Source of the DNA: Sphaerisporangium corydalis
Lineage (GTDB): Bacteria; Actinomycetota; Actinomycetes; Streptosporangiales; Streptosporangiaceae
Direction of reading: 5' to 3'
NCBI RefSeq assembly: GCF_025506355.1
Contig: NZ_JANZYP010000010.1
Coordinates: forward strand, 101,878-165,877
Length of the DNA: 64,000 bases
In this document: piece after piece, positions 34,375 to 42,430 of the stretch
Position numbering within the stretch: position 1 is the first letter of the stretch
How the letters are laid out: each line of letters begins with the position of its first letter
The notes under the pieces: model-generated
The model's input: only the letters and a program-made list of their open reading frames with translations
Databases searched by the model: none
What the model was told of the DNA's origin: nothing
Translations under genes and position numbers: made by a program

Positions 34375-35247
34375 TCAGGCTCGGAACCCGTCGGCGTGTT
34401 CGCGGGCCCACTGGGCGAAGGTGCGGGCCTGGCGGCCGGTGACCTTCTGCACGGTGCCGTTGGGGGTGGACCCGACCTCATGCTCGGTGCCGTAGATCCG
34501 GAGGAGGAAATCGACCATCTCGCGGCGGCCGATTCGCGGGGGGTCGCCGAAGACCTTGAAGAGCAGCATGTCCGGCGGCGTGCCCTCCTCGACCCACTCC
34601 TTGCGCGTCTGGTCGGGTGTGAGCTCCTCGAACCGCAGATCCCTCCCGGTGACCTCGGAGAGGACGCGGATCTTGTCTCGGGGCGTCAGCACTTCAGGGC
34701 CGGTGAGGGCGTAGGTCTGACCGGCGTGGCCGTCCTCGGTCAGGGCCACCGCGGCCACGGCGCCGATGTCGGACTCGTGCACGGGCGCGCTCTTCCGGTT
34801 CCCGTACGGCTCGCGGATGACGCCTCCGGTGCGCAGGCGCTCACCCCAGTCGGTCAGCGTGTTGCTCATGAACTCGATGGGCTTCAGGTCGGTCCACTCC
34901 AGCGTGCTGGATCGGATGGCGGGCTCCAGGGTGCCCTCCTCCCAGCCGCCGAGGACGGTGACCCTGCGCACCCCCGCTCGTACCAGCAGGTCCGCGATCT
35001 CCTGCCCGTTGGCCAGCGGCCGGTAGTCCTGGCCGAAGTTGATCAGGTGGACGGCGGTGACGCCGTCGAAGACCCCTGTCAGGGTGGCCGCGTCGGTGAG
35101 GTCGCCGGCGACGACGTCCACGCCTTCCGGCAGGCGGGCCCTGGCCGGGTCCCGGGTCAGCGCCCGGACCTTCCTGCCCGCGCGCAGCAGGTGCTGGACG
35201 GTGTGGCCGCCGACGGTTCCCGTGGCTCCGGTGACCAGAACGGTCAT
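34375..35247 (-). CDS. NmrA/atypical SDR NAD(P)-binding protein
   Basis: A 290-residue atypical SDR of the NmrA/NAD(P)H-azoreductase-like group. The glycine motif VTGATGTVGGHTVQHLL sits at the N-terminus, followed by VRALTRDPARARLPEG (basic residue for NADP), and VVAGDLTDAATL. The classical YxxxK is absent, as in NmrA-type sensors and reductases. ATG 35247 is used because AAGGAG lies eight bases upstream and the Rossmann strand follows at once; the longer frame adds 28 residues without support. It is alone between two terminator or repeat structures. Substrate unknown: quinone or azo reduction or redox sensing are the usual options. Confidence 0.85.
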   Translation of the reverse strand: MTVLVTGATGTVGGHTVQHLLRAGRKVRALTRDPARARLPEGVDVVAGDLTDAATLTGVFDGVTAVHLINFGQDYRPLANGQEIADLLVRAGVRRVTVLGGWEEGTLEPAIRSSTLEWTDLKPIEFMSNTLTDWGERLRTGGVIREPYGNRKSAPVHESDIGAVAAVALTEDGHAGQTYALTGPEVLTPRDKIRVLSEVTGRDLRFEELTPDQTRKEWVEEGTPPDMLLFKVFGDPPRIGRREMVDFLLRIYGTEHEVGSTPNGTVQKVTGRQARTFAQWAREHADGFRA

Positions 35248-35369
35248 GACGACACTCCTTGTGAAGATCGATCGGTGCGGTGATTGATCCGCTCGCCACC
35301 CAAGAGGCGCCGACCGCCGGGAATGTGACATCCGAGCCAGGGAAGCGATTCAGCCCGCACGCGGGAAAC

Positions 35370-35413
35370 GGCACCGCGCCCCGCCGGGTCGTGGACCGGC
35401 GGGACGCGGTGCC
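35370..35413 (-). terminator. Long hairpin after the I36 inhibitor gene
   Basis: GGCACCGCG...GGGTC (35370-35390) pairs with GACC...CGCGGTGCC (35394-35413), about 19 pairs with one mismatch and one bulge around a three-base loop. It lies 37 bases past the stop of the inhibitor gene. Confidence 0.75.
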
Positions 35414-35449
35414 CGTGCGCTGTTCGCGGGAATCAGTTGGGCGCGGGGA

Positions 35450-36061
35450 TCAGCAGGGGACGACCCGGTCGATGATGTCGTTGAGCTGGCCGCCGTTGTC
35501 GTAGCGCTTGTCGATGGCGAGGTTCGCCCGCCAATCGGGGGCGTAGGTCCAGAAGACGAGCTTCCAGGAGCCTTCCCAGTTGTAGAAGTTGGCCCGCGTG
35601 CCGGTGGTCTGGTTGTTGTTCAGCGAGGAGAAGCGGTCGTTCCACTTGGCACCGGCGGCGCCGGTGCCGACCCAGGCGCCGTCGGGGTAGTGGTACCCGC
35701 TGAGGTCGTAGGAGCCGCAGGTGTAGAAGCGGATGCCGTTGCCCCCGCCGCCGGAGTGCTCCCACGCGCAGAGGTACTGGTAACTGCACGAGGCGGCCAG
35801 GGCGGCGGAGTCGGAGGCATTGCGCGGCAGCATGAGGATCATGCCGTCGGCGATCTTCACTTCGGTGTCGCTGATCTTCTCCGCCTTCGGGTTGAGGCGC
35901 AGGACCTCGTCCACCGTCACCTGCCTCTCGACGGACGGCGGCGCGGTGGAGGCGGTGGGCGAGGGCTCGGGCGCGGCCTGGGCCGGCGCGGCGGTGACGG
36001 CGATCGCGCATGCCGCGGTCAGCGTGCCGGCGAGCGTGGCGAGCGTGCGGGTCAGTCGCAT
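35450..36061 (-). CDS. Secreted peptidase inhibitor, family I36-like
   Basis: A 203-residue exported protein. The signal peptide runs from MRLTRTLATLAG through a hydrophobic core to APAQAA. A Pro/Ser/Thr linker and a short propeptide-like region precede the compact C-terminal domain of about 110 residues. That domain has four cysteines (CSYQYLCAWEH, FYTCGS and the final VVPC) and aromatic-rich turns such as NGIRFYTCGSYDL and WNDRFSSLNN. The pattern matches the I36 (Streptomyces metalloprotease inhibitor, SMPI-like) beta/gamma-crystallin-fold family. It probably protects the cell envelope or blocks competitors' metalloproteases. The gene is monocistronic, followed by a strong terminator. Confidence 0.8.
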   Translation of the reverse strand: MRLTRTLATLAGTLTAACAIAVTAAPAQAAPEPSPTASTAPPSVERQVTVDEVLRLNPKAEKISDTEVKIADGMILMLPRNASDSAALAASCSYQYLCAWEHSGGGGNGIRFYTCGSYDLSGYHYPDGAWVGTGAAGAKWNDRFSSLNNNQTTGTRANFYNWEGSWKLVFWTYAPDWRANLAIDKRYDNGGQLNDIIDRVVPC

Positions 36062-36394
36062 CGGACTGCCTTTCTGGAGAGTGATGATGTGAGGTGCGGC
36101 CTTGCCTTGAGTGCGTCCGTGCGAGGTACGCCACGCCTGCCGCGCGTATGCGTGTGATCAGCCCCGTTGGATGGCGGCGCGTCGATCGGCTCGCGCCGCT
36201 TCCCGTCTCCCCCGAGTCGGTGCCCCCCGGCCCCGTGTCCCCAGCGCCTGATGAGTGGCGCTTTGTGCCGGTTGAGATCCCTCTGATGGCACTCTGTGGT
36301 GGTACGAGATGATTCTCTGGTGGCCCGGCCTGCGGCGTCATTGACGCGCGGTGCCGAGTCGTTGACCGTTCGTGCCGGACGGAGGCCGGCCGCG
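36062..36394. other. Leader of the I36 gene; no gene seen
   Basis: About 330 bases upstream of the inhibitor gene. No frame shows coding signs. It should contain that gene's promoter, which I could not define. Confidence 0.4.
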
Positions 36395-36417
36395 GGCCCG
36401 CCGCCGGACGGCGGGCC
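36395..36417 (-). terminator. Hairpin at the araC-type gene stop
   Basis: GGCCCGCCG (36395-36403) and CGGCGGGCC (36409-36417) pair perfectly across a five-base loop. The stem touches the TAG stop of the AraC-type gene and should end its transcript. Confidence 0.7.
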
Positions 36418-37391
36418 TAGGCGTGGGCCTCCTGGAGTGCGAGGCGGCGGTAGGCGGAGGGGGATATGCCGTAGGCCGACTGGAAGGCGCGGGTGAAGTG
36501 CGGGGGCGCGGCGAAGCCCCAGCGGGCGGCGACGGCATGGGCCGCCCGGTCGCGCAGTGCCGGGTCGGCCAGGTCGCGCCGGCAGCGTTCCAGTCTCTGG
36601 GCGCGGATCCAGCCGGAGACGGTGACGTCCTCGTCCTCGAAAAGCCGGTGGAGCTGGCGCAGCGAGATCCCGTGAGCGGTGGCGATCATGCTGGGGCACA
36701 GCCTCTCGTCGGCCAGGTGCCGTTGGATGAAGGCGTGCACGCTCAGCAGGAGCGTACGTTGCCGCGCCTCCGGGGGGACGGCGGATCGCGAGTCCAGGTG
36801 GGCGGCCAGCAGCGAGGTGATCAAATCGGTGAACGTGGTGCCCAGCCTCGACAGCGTGCAGGGTCCGTACTGGCCGGCGTCGGTGGTCAGGCGGGTCAGG
36901 AAGCCGGGGAGCAGGGCGCCGACCCCTTCGTGGCCCGGCAGCGGGGTGGCGGTCAGCCGTTCGATCCGCTCCGGCGGCAGGGGTACCAGCGCGCGGGGGA
37001 ACTCCACCATGAAGCCTCTGGTCTCCTGATCGGACACCGTCGCCAGGTGGTACGGACGCGAGGTGCCGTACAGGGTCAGCTCGTAGGGCCGCAGCCGGGC
37101 GCACCTGCGTTCCTGCGTCACCGCGGCGTCGCCGTGGACGGGGAGCACGAGCTGGAACATCTCCGGGTCGGATCGGCTGATCATCTCGGGGGTACGGCGC
37201 AGGCCGCACGAGCCGGTCAGGGCCAGGGCGGAGACGCGGACCGCGCCCATCGCGAGGACGCGTGACCGAATGTGGAAGCGCGGCGGGTCGGCACTGGTGA
37301 TCTCCACCGGGCCGACCACGCGGGACATGTGCTCGCGCAGCAGTTCGAGCCGCTCAGGCACCGGAAGGTGCTCGGTCTCGTAGATCTCCAT
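36417..37391 (-). CDS. AraC-family transcriptional regulator
   Basis: A 324-residue AraC/XylS regulator with an AraC-binding-like N-terminal domain and a C-terminal double helix-turn-helix. The HTH region reads MIATAHGISLRQLHRLFEDE for the first and ARWGFAAPPHFTRAFQSAYG for the second, ending in GISPSAYRRLAL. The N-terminal domain (residues 1-190) would sense a small ligand. ATG 37391 (MEIYETEHLP) follows a GGGGAG site; an in-frame GTG at 37502 would add 37 residues and cannot be excluded. No neighbour is an obvious target: it is followed by a terminator and preceded by 420 bases without genes. Confidence 0.85.
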   Translation of the reverse strand: MEIYETEHLPVPERLELLREHMSRVVGPVEITSADPPRFHIRSRVLAMGAVRVSALALTGSCGLRRTPEMISRSDPEMFQLVLPVHGDAAVTQERRCARLRPYELTLYGTSRPYHLATVSDQETRGFMVEFPRALVPLPPERIERLTATPLPGHEGVGALLPGFLTRLTTDAGQYGPCTLSRLGTTFTDLITSLLAAHLDSRSAVPPEARQRTLLLSVHAFIQRHLADERLCPSMIATAHGISLRQLHRLFEDEDVTVSGWIRAQRLERCRRDLADPALRDRAAHAVAARWGFAAPPHFTRAFQSAYGISPSAYRRLALQEAHA

Positions 37392-37813
37392 GGCGTGACT
37401 CACTCCCCTTATTCGCTCGCGGGTCGTCGTACGCCGCTCGCCGGGAGAGTCGGGAAGGACAGGCTCGAAGGCCTTGCTGAAGTTCTGAGGTGCTTCCTCC
37501 ACATGGGTTTTGGATCGTTCCCCCGGTGGTGGCGTGTACCGTGCGGTCCCGTCGCACGGTGAGCCCGGCTGCGATTCGCGGTCGGGCCTGCCTGGTGGCG
37601 CCCTCGATCCGGCGAGGCGGCCAGGACGAGTATGTGTCGCGGCGGCGGGAGCTCACAAGGAGATGGGCGTGACGTGGGACCGTGGGACGCTGGGATGCCC
37701 TGACCTGCGGTCACGGCCGACGAATGGGACGGCTGGGACGCCCTTCACGCGTGCATCCGTGCGAACTACGCCGACAGGCGTCACCACCACACCGGCGACA
37801 AGATGGGACGGGG
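37392..37813. other. Gap between AraC and TldE-like genes; no gene seen
   Basis: About 420 bases between the araC-type start and the TldE-like stop. Short frames exist without ribosome binding sites or bias. No repeat or strong hairpin noticed. Confidence 0.4.
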
Positions 37814-39202
37814 TTACGGCGGGAAGCCCCACGGTTCCGGTTCTATGCGGATGGGGCTTGTGAGGGCTAGGCCGTGGCGGATGGGGACCAGGACCTCCGC
37901 CGTGTCCGATCTCGCGGTGATCGCGCTGAGCAGGAGTGGCAGGGCCGCGTTCAGGCGGTGGCGGTGGAAGGTGCCGTCGGGTCGTTGGACGAGGGCCGTG
38001 GCGACCAGTGTGCTGTCACCCGTCGTGTGCCCGTGGCTCGCGCCGCTGATGCCGATCACGTGATGACGTGGACGTGAGGCCGTTTCCACGGGCAAACCGG
38101 CCCAGCGTGGCAGCCGGACCCGGCACTCCAGCGGGTCGTCCGGGCGGGGTCGGAACGCGTGCCCCAGTGGCCGGAGACCGTGGGCGGCGGCCGTTCGCCG
38201 GTCCATTACCCGGTCGTACGCCGCGCCGCGGCTGATCAGGGTGGCGTGACGGCAGAGGGTCCCTTCGTCGTCGAACGCGCGCGTCGCGGGGGCGAGGTAC
38301 TGAGTGCCGGCGGCGTCTCGTCCAGAAGGGTCGAGGGCGTTCGGTTTGAGGGGGTCGATGAGGTCCGGTCCGCCGAGGAGGCCGGTCAGGACCTCGGGGC
38401 GGCCGGTCAGCTGGCGTGTGATGATCTCCAGGAGTTGGGCCGACGCCCAGGCCGACAGGCCGGCTCCCTCGGTGATCTCCGCTGCGTTCAGCGACGTGCC
38501 GGGGGACAGGTCGCCGAGGGTGCCGGGGAGGGGGTCACCCCGGTCGATCGAACCGATGAGGTCGGTCAGCGACGCGCCGACCCAGGCGCGGGTCAGGCCC
38601 GGCGGGTCGCCGCCGGTCACCGTGCACCAGCTTCGGGTGGTGCTCTGTACGAGCAGGCGCCCGTCGGTGGCGACGTAGCAGCGGGTCGTCGTCTGGGCCA
38701 TGGCTCGTACGAGGCGCGGCAGGACACCGGAGGCGTCGGCCACCGCCTGGGCGACCCGGACGGCCGCCTCGGCCGGTGTCGGTGCGGCGTCCACCGGCGC
38801 GCCGGTGGTCCAGGTCCGCTGCTCGGGTGGGTCGTCCCGCTGGCCCGGGTCGGGGATGCCCGTGGCCCCGGAGATCGAGGCCAGCCGCGCGGTCATGGCG
38901 ACCAGTGGTCGAAGGCCCGCTGATCCTTCCCATGGCGCGCTCGTCTCCGCGGCGACCCTGGAGTGCCATGCCCGGCAGATCGCGTGGGACATCTCGGTGT
39001 GCGTCGTGGTGAGGCCGTCCCTCGTGGTGAGGCCGGTAGTTGTGGTGCGCCCGCCCGTCGTGGTGGGGCCGGTCGTTGTGGTGGGGCCGCCGGTGTGCCA
39101 CGTCGCCTGCTCGCCCCTCTCGGTCACGATCAGGATCTCGGCGGGCGACCCGCATGCGGCCGAGCGCAGTTCGGCGGGGTCGGGCCAGGCGGGTCCGGTC
39201 AT
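37814..39202 (-). CDS. TldE/PmbA-family protein (non-catalytic partner)
   Basis: A 462-residue homologue of TldE (PmbA). The C-terminal half carries the family's RAFDDEGTLCRHATLISRGA and YDRVMDRRTAAAHG segments, and the central part LGDLSPGTSLNAAEITEGAG. It lacks the HExxxH zinc site, as TldE does. TldD/TldE heterodimers form a barrel that degrades unstructured peptides and removes leader peptides in microcin B17 and microcin C-type pathways. A Thr/Gly-rich repetitive stretch (TTTTGPTTTGGRTTTTG, residues about 40-56) is unusual. ATG 39202 lies 35 bases downstream of the TldD-like stop, so the pair is an operon; a longer frame overlapping tldD is rejected. Likely job: maturation of the peptide encoded at 41097. 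Confidence 0.8.
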   Translation of the reverse strand: MTGPAWPDPAELRSAACGSPAEILIVTERGEQATWHTGGPTTTTGPTTTGGRTTTTGLTTRDGLTTTHTEMSHAICRAWHSRVAAETSAPWEGSAGLRPLVAMTARLASISGATGIPDPGQRDDPPEQRTWTTGAPVDAAPTPAEAAVRVAQAVADASGVLPRLVRAMAQTTTRCYVATDGRLLVQSTTRSWCTVTGGDPPGLTRAWVGASLTDLIGSIDRGDPLPGTLGDLSPGTSLNAAEITEGAGLSAWASAQLLEIITRQLTGRPEVLTGLLGGPDLIDPLKPNALDPSGRDAAGTQYLAPATRAFDDEGTLCRHATLISRGAAYDRVMDRRTAAAHGLRPLGHAFRPRPDDPLECRVRLPRWAGLPVETASRPRHHVIGISGASHGHTTGDSTLVATALVQRPDGTFHRHRLNAALPLLLSAITARSDTAEVLVPIRHGLALTSPIRIEPEPWGFPP

Positions 39203-39237
39203 GTCGTCACTTCGGCCGGGCCGGTTCGGAGGCGCCT

Positions 39238-40746
39238 TCACTTCTGTGGCCGGGGCTGGGAGGTCATGCGGTTGCTGCGCATCGTCGGTCCCACGGTCCG
39301 GACCGGGACGAGCTGGTTCTGCTTCGCGCAGCGCGCGTCCACGTGGCCGCTGTCGCCGCACAGCGCGTCGATCGTGCGCAGGGTGGCCGTGGTCTCTCCG
39401 GTGAGAGTGAACGGCTGGAGAGGCGGCCCCGGTCCGTCGCGGCCGATCAGCCGCGCCTGGTCCACGTGGAGGGTGAACCGGCCGGAACGGGGGTCGCACC
39501 ACGCCGAGGCGATGGAGTGGACGAAGACGCCTCCCGAGGAGTCGCCGATGACGACGGTGGGGTCATGCGGCCCGGGATGAAGCACTGTGGTCGTCATCCT
39601 CGGCAGCGGCGGGAACCGGTAGTCGGCGCGCCGGGCGTGCCCGCCTGGACGGAGCTCCGCGCTGAGTGAGCCGGTCACCGTGCCTTCGGTGACGAGGCTG
39701 ACCGGGCGGGCGGTGTTGCCCACGTCGTCCACGTGCGTGGCCGCCCACGACGAGGGGTCGGCGGGGTCGTCGACCACGGTCAGGTCCGGGCAGGCGACGC
39801 GTTCGCCGTGCCGGAGGGGGGTGCCCGGGTGCGCGGCGACGTCCTCCTCGAGGAGGTGACCGCAGATCTCGTGGAGGAGCATGCCGGAGACGCCTGGCGC
39901 GAACACGACGGGCACATCGCCGTCCGGGGCGCTGACGGGGGTCTCGCCGAGGCAGAGCGCGGCGCGTGCCGTGTCGGCCGTACGGCGCCCGATGGGGAGT
40001 GGGGGCGCGTCAGGGCCGGGAAACCCCGGGCCGCAGAAGCCGCGCCGGCCCGTTCGTGGATCCAGGACGTGGAAGGCCAATCGGGATCTGTCCCGGCAGG
40101 CGGTGCGCGGCTCGCCTTCATGATGCCGGGTCGCCACGGTCTCCAGGATCACGACCGCCCTGCCCTCGGGCCGGAGCAGGGGGTCGCCGCTCGCCAGGTC
40201 GAGCCGTGCCGCCTCGGCGAGTTCGACGAGCCGGCCGACGGTCGCGACGTGCTGCTCGGTCAGAGAGGACGGCCCGGCGAGGCCGCCGTCCGCCGTCGGC
40301 CTGCCCGCTTTGGGAAGGCCGTACGCCGCTGGTCCGCACGCTTCCAAGAAGCCGTGCCTCGTCGGTTTCCCCGATTCCAAGAGGCCGGCCGCCGTCGGCC
40401 TGCTCGCTTCCGAGAGGGCGTACGGTGCCAGGCTCTCCGCTTCGGAGAGGTCGTTCGTGAGCCATTGGCTGATTGTCTGGACGGCGGTGGTTCCGAGGGC
40501 GGCGACCTGGATCCGCCGGGACGCTCCGCTGATGCGGGTCTGGAGGGCGATCCCGTACACCACGTGGACCGACGGGATGACGGTCTCCGCGTCGAATGCG
40601 GCGGTGAGCAGGACTTTGTGCTGGCAGTAGATGGACCACTCCGCGAGCCCCCTGGCGGCCAGGAGCTCGGCCGTTTCCTCCAGCGTCCAGCGCAGGATCG
40701 CCGTGTCCCGGCTCTGTGATGGGTTCTGTGTCGCTTTCATGACCAT
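39238..40746 (-). CDS. TldD-family zinc metalloprotease
   Basis: A 502-residue TldD homologue with the catalytic zinc motif intact: SGMLLHEICGHLLEEDV (HExxxH). Downstream are LTVVDDPADPSSW and VTGSLSAELRPGG, and a C-terminal RMTTTVLHPG, in family order. TldD is the active subunit of TldD/TldE. An insertion of four degenerate 11-residue units of the type LSEASRPTAAG lies at residues about 111-154 in the N-terminal domain, unlike standard TldD. ATG 40746 is preferred over GTG 40755 or ATG 40740 for its GAGGCGG site. It is divergent from the 16-codon peptide gene, with 350 bases between, suggesting shared control of precursor and protease. Confidence 0.85.
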   Translation of the reverse strand: MVMKATQNPSQSRDTAILRWTLEETAELLAARGLAEWSIYCQHKVLLTAAFDAETVIPSVHVVYGIALQTRISGASRRIQVAALGTTAVQTISQWLTNDLSEAESLAPYALSEASRPTAAGLLESGKPTRHGFLEACGPAAYGLPKAGRPTADGGLAGPSSLTEQHVATVGRLVELAEAARLDLASGDPLLRPEGRAVVILETVATRHHEGEPRTACRDRSRLAFHVLDPRTGRRGFCGPGFPGPDAPPLPIGRRTADTARAALCLGETPVSAPDGDVPVVFAPGVSGMLLHEICGHLLEEDVAAHPGTPLRHGERVACPDLTVVDDPADPSSWAATHVDDVGNTARPVSLVTEGTVTGSLSAELRPGGHARRADYRFPPLPRMTTTVLHPGPHDPTVVIGDSSGGVFVHSIASAWCDPRSGRFTLHVDQARLIGRDGPGPPLQPFTLTGETTATLRTIDALCGDSGHVDARCAKQNQLVPVRTVGPTMRSNRMTSQPRPQK

Positions 40747-41096
40747 CGGTGACACCGCCTCGGTATGGGGACTTCACTGGCCCCTCACCAGGTCCTCGGG
40801 GTGCCTGCCGCCGGGGGACTCGAACGGTACACGCATAGGCACCGCCTTCCGGACAAAGCCCCACACCCCCATTCAGGCATAAATTAGGATAAACAGCTAA
40901 ATCTCCCCCATACACCGCTTCTATGGACGCTAACCGGCAAGGGCGCCGCAAGATGTCGATTCGGCGTGAGGTCGTGACGATCTTGCGATAGGTTCCGTAC
41001 CGGGAAGATCAGGTACGTTCTTTGGCGTTTCACGCATCTGGTACGACCCGTTACCGAGAATTACCGAATGATGCTGACAACGAAAGGAGGTGCGCT
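40747..41096. promoter_or_regulatory. Divergent control region of the peptide cluster
   Basis: 350 bases between the TldD-like gene and the 16-codon gene. An AT-rich island at about 40875-40920 is a likely promoter region. GGTACG occurs at 41011 and 41039 areas and TTACCGA is repeated at 41051 and 41061. No sigma consensus could be fixed. Confidence 0.45.
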
Positions 41097-41147
41097 ATGG
41101 GTGACGAGATCATTGAGGAGGAAGAACTCGGGATGATCGTCATTTGA
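41097..41147 (+). CDS. 16-residue precursor peptide candidate
   Basis: An open frame of 16 codons (MGDEIIEEEELGMIVI, TGA at 41145). It has the best ribosome binding site in the region: AAAGGAGG at 41083-41090, six bases before the ATG. The acidic N-terminal part (residues 3-10) is leader-like and the C-terminal GMIVI hydrophobic. It is followed after about 45 bases by a GC hairpin with a T-run. Its neighbours are a TldD/TldE pair, a nucleotidyltransferase with a PqqD-like domain and an ABC exporter, the usual company of a RiPP precursor. Very short precursors are known (the microcin C heptapeptide MccA). I infer that it is modified and exported; an alternative is a leader peptide controlling downstream translation. 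Confidence 0.65.
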   Translation: MGDEIIEEEELGMIVI

Positions 41148-41190
41148 GCGACGCGGCCGATCGCTTCGGAAATCGTCGTGGTGTCATTAG

Positions 41191-41221
41191 CGACGGGGGT
41201 CTCGTGCCCCCGTCGTTTCTT
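41191..41221 (+). terminator. Attenuator-like hairpin between peptide and nucleotidyltransferase genes
   Basis: CGACGGGGG (41191-41199) pairs with CCCCCGTCG (41207-41215) across a seven-base loop, followed by TTTCTT (41216-41221). The structure would let most transcripts end after the peptide gene, giving excess precursor, with read-through into the downstream genes, as seen in RiPP operons. Confidence 0.75.
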
Positions 41222-41235
41222 CCGGAAATGGCTCT

Positions 41236-42366
41236 ATGAACATGATCTCTCGTCATCCGGTGAGCGTTCGTCAGGACCCGCCCAGCGGAGAAACCGTCAA
41301 TTTCGCCGGCCCTGATGATCTCGTCGAATGGGCGGCCGACGCGGTCCTCCGCCAGTTCGGCACCTCGCCCGCGGTGTCCGCGGTCTACCTCGCCGGGTCC
41401 CTGCTCGCCGGGCTCGGTTCGCCGACCAGCGATGTGGACGTGTTCGTGGTGCGGGACGGCGCCGACGAGACCGAGGTCCCCGAACAGTTGCTCATCGGAG
41501 GACGGCGGTTCGACGTCGAGACGTTGCTCCCGGGCACGTTGCGGACCCTCGTCGAGGACGTCACCTGCTTCGAGCGCGTCACCTACGGCGACATGTCGCC
41601 GGTGCACCAGAGCGAGTCCCGCTACGACCTGGCCGTACGACTTCTGCTCAGCCGCCCGGTGCTGACCGGTAAGGAATACGAGGACGCCGTCGCGCTTCTC
41701 CGGTCACGGGAGCGGGAGTTCCGGCGCATGCTCATCACCAAATGGGCGGCCGAGTGCCTGGCCATTCACGAGGACGTCCGGGGAGCGTTCGAGGACGACC
41801 AGCGGGACGACGCGCTGTTCAGCGCCGCCGACCTGATGCGGTACGCCGCGCAGGCCTACCTCGCCGGGTGCGCGGACCTGTACGTGAAGCACAAGTGGAT
41901 CCCCAGGAAGCTGCGCCGCTCGGGTGGCCCGCGTTTTCCCTACGGAGAGTTCCGCCGGCTGCTCGGTGGCTGGCCGGAGGGGCGTGAGGAGCAGGGCGGG
42001 CTGCTCGCCGAGCGGGTCAGGTTCTGCCAGGCGATGGTGGTGGCCGCCCTGGTGGACGGGTGGGAGGACGCGCGCGCCGCGGAATGGCGTTCCTGGTCGG
42101 CGTCGACAGGGCCGGGGTCCGGGCTTCTGCGTTCGGTCGAATGGATGCCATTACGACTGACCGACCGGATCGTTCTCGCCCAGTCCATGGACAAGGCGTT
42201 CCGGATATCCCCCCAAGGGCTGAGACTGTGGGGCCTGTGCGACGGGCGCGACAAGGCGGACGTCATCGGCGAAATGATGGATCACCTGAAAGACGAGGGC
42301 CTGCGCGGGGAAGTGGAATCGTACCTCAGGCGGTTCGAGGACAACGGCCTCGTCGTCCACGGTTGA
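41236..42366 (+). CDS. Polymerase-beta-type nucleotidyltransferase with C-terminal PqqD-like (RRE) domain
   Basis: A 376-residue fusion. The N-terminal nucleotidyltransferase domain shows YLAGSLLAGLGSPTSDVDVF with the Gly-Ser (54-55) and catalytic Asp66/Asp68, and a third acidic residue at RRFDVE (D93). Residues about 120-310 are helical. The last 55 residues look like a PqqD-type winged helix, the RiPP recognition element that holds a leader peptide: FRISPQGLRLWGLCDGR, then VESYLRRFEDNGLVV. Family knowledge: such nucleotidyltransferases move NMPs to proteins or small molecules (AMPylation, antibiotic nucleotidylation). Fused to an RRE and next to a 16-residue peptide gene it may nucleotidylate that peptide (inference). 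It lies just after the attenuator hairpin and upstream of the ABC genes. Ribosome binding site weak. Confidence 0.75.
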   Translation: MNMISRHPVSVRQDPPSGETVNFAGPDDLVEWAADAVLRQFGTSPAVSAVYLAGSLLAGLGSPTSDVDVFVVRDGADETEVPEQLLIGGRRFDVETLLPGTLRTLVEDVTCFERVTYGDMSPVHQSESRYDLAVRLLLSRPVLTGKEYEDAVALLRSREREFRRMLITKWAAECLAIHEDVRGAFEDDQRDDALFSAADLMRYAAQAYLAGCADLYVKHKWIPRKLRRSGGPRFPYGEFRRLLGGWPEGREEQGGLLAERVRFCQAMVVAALVDGWEDARAAEWRSWSASTGPGSGLLRSVEWMPLRLTDRIVLAQSMDKAFRISPQGLRLWGLCDGRDKADVIGEMMDHLKDEGLRGEVESYLRRFEDNGLVVHG

Positions 42367-42430
42367 TCGGCCAGGCCGAGGGACCTGTTCACATATTGGT
42401 TCGACGCGTAATCGATTCGGGGAATGATTG

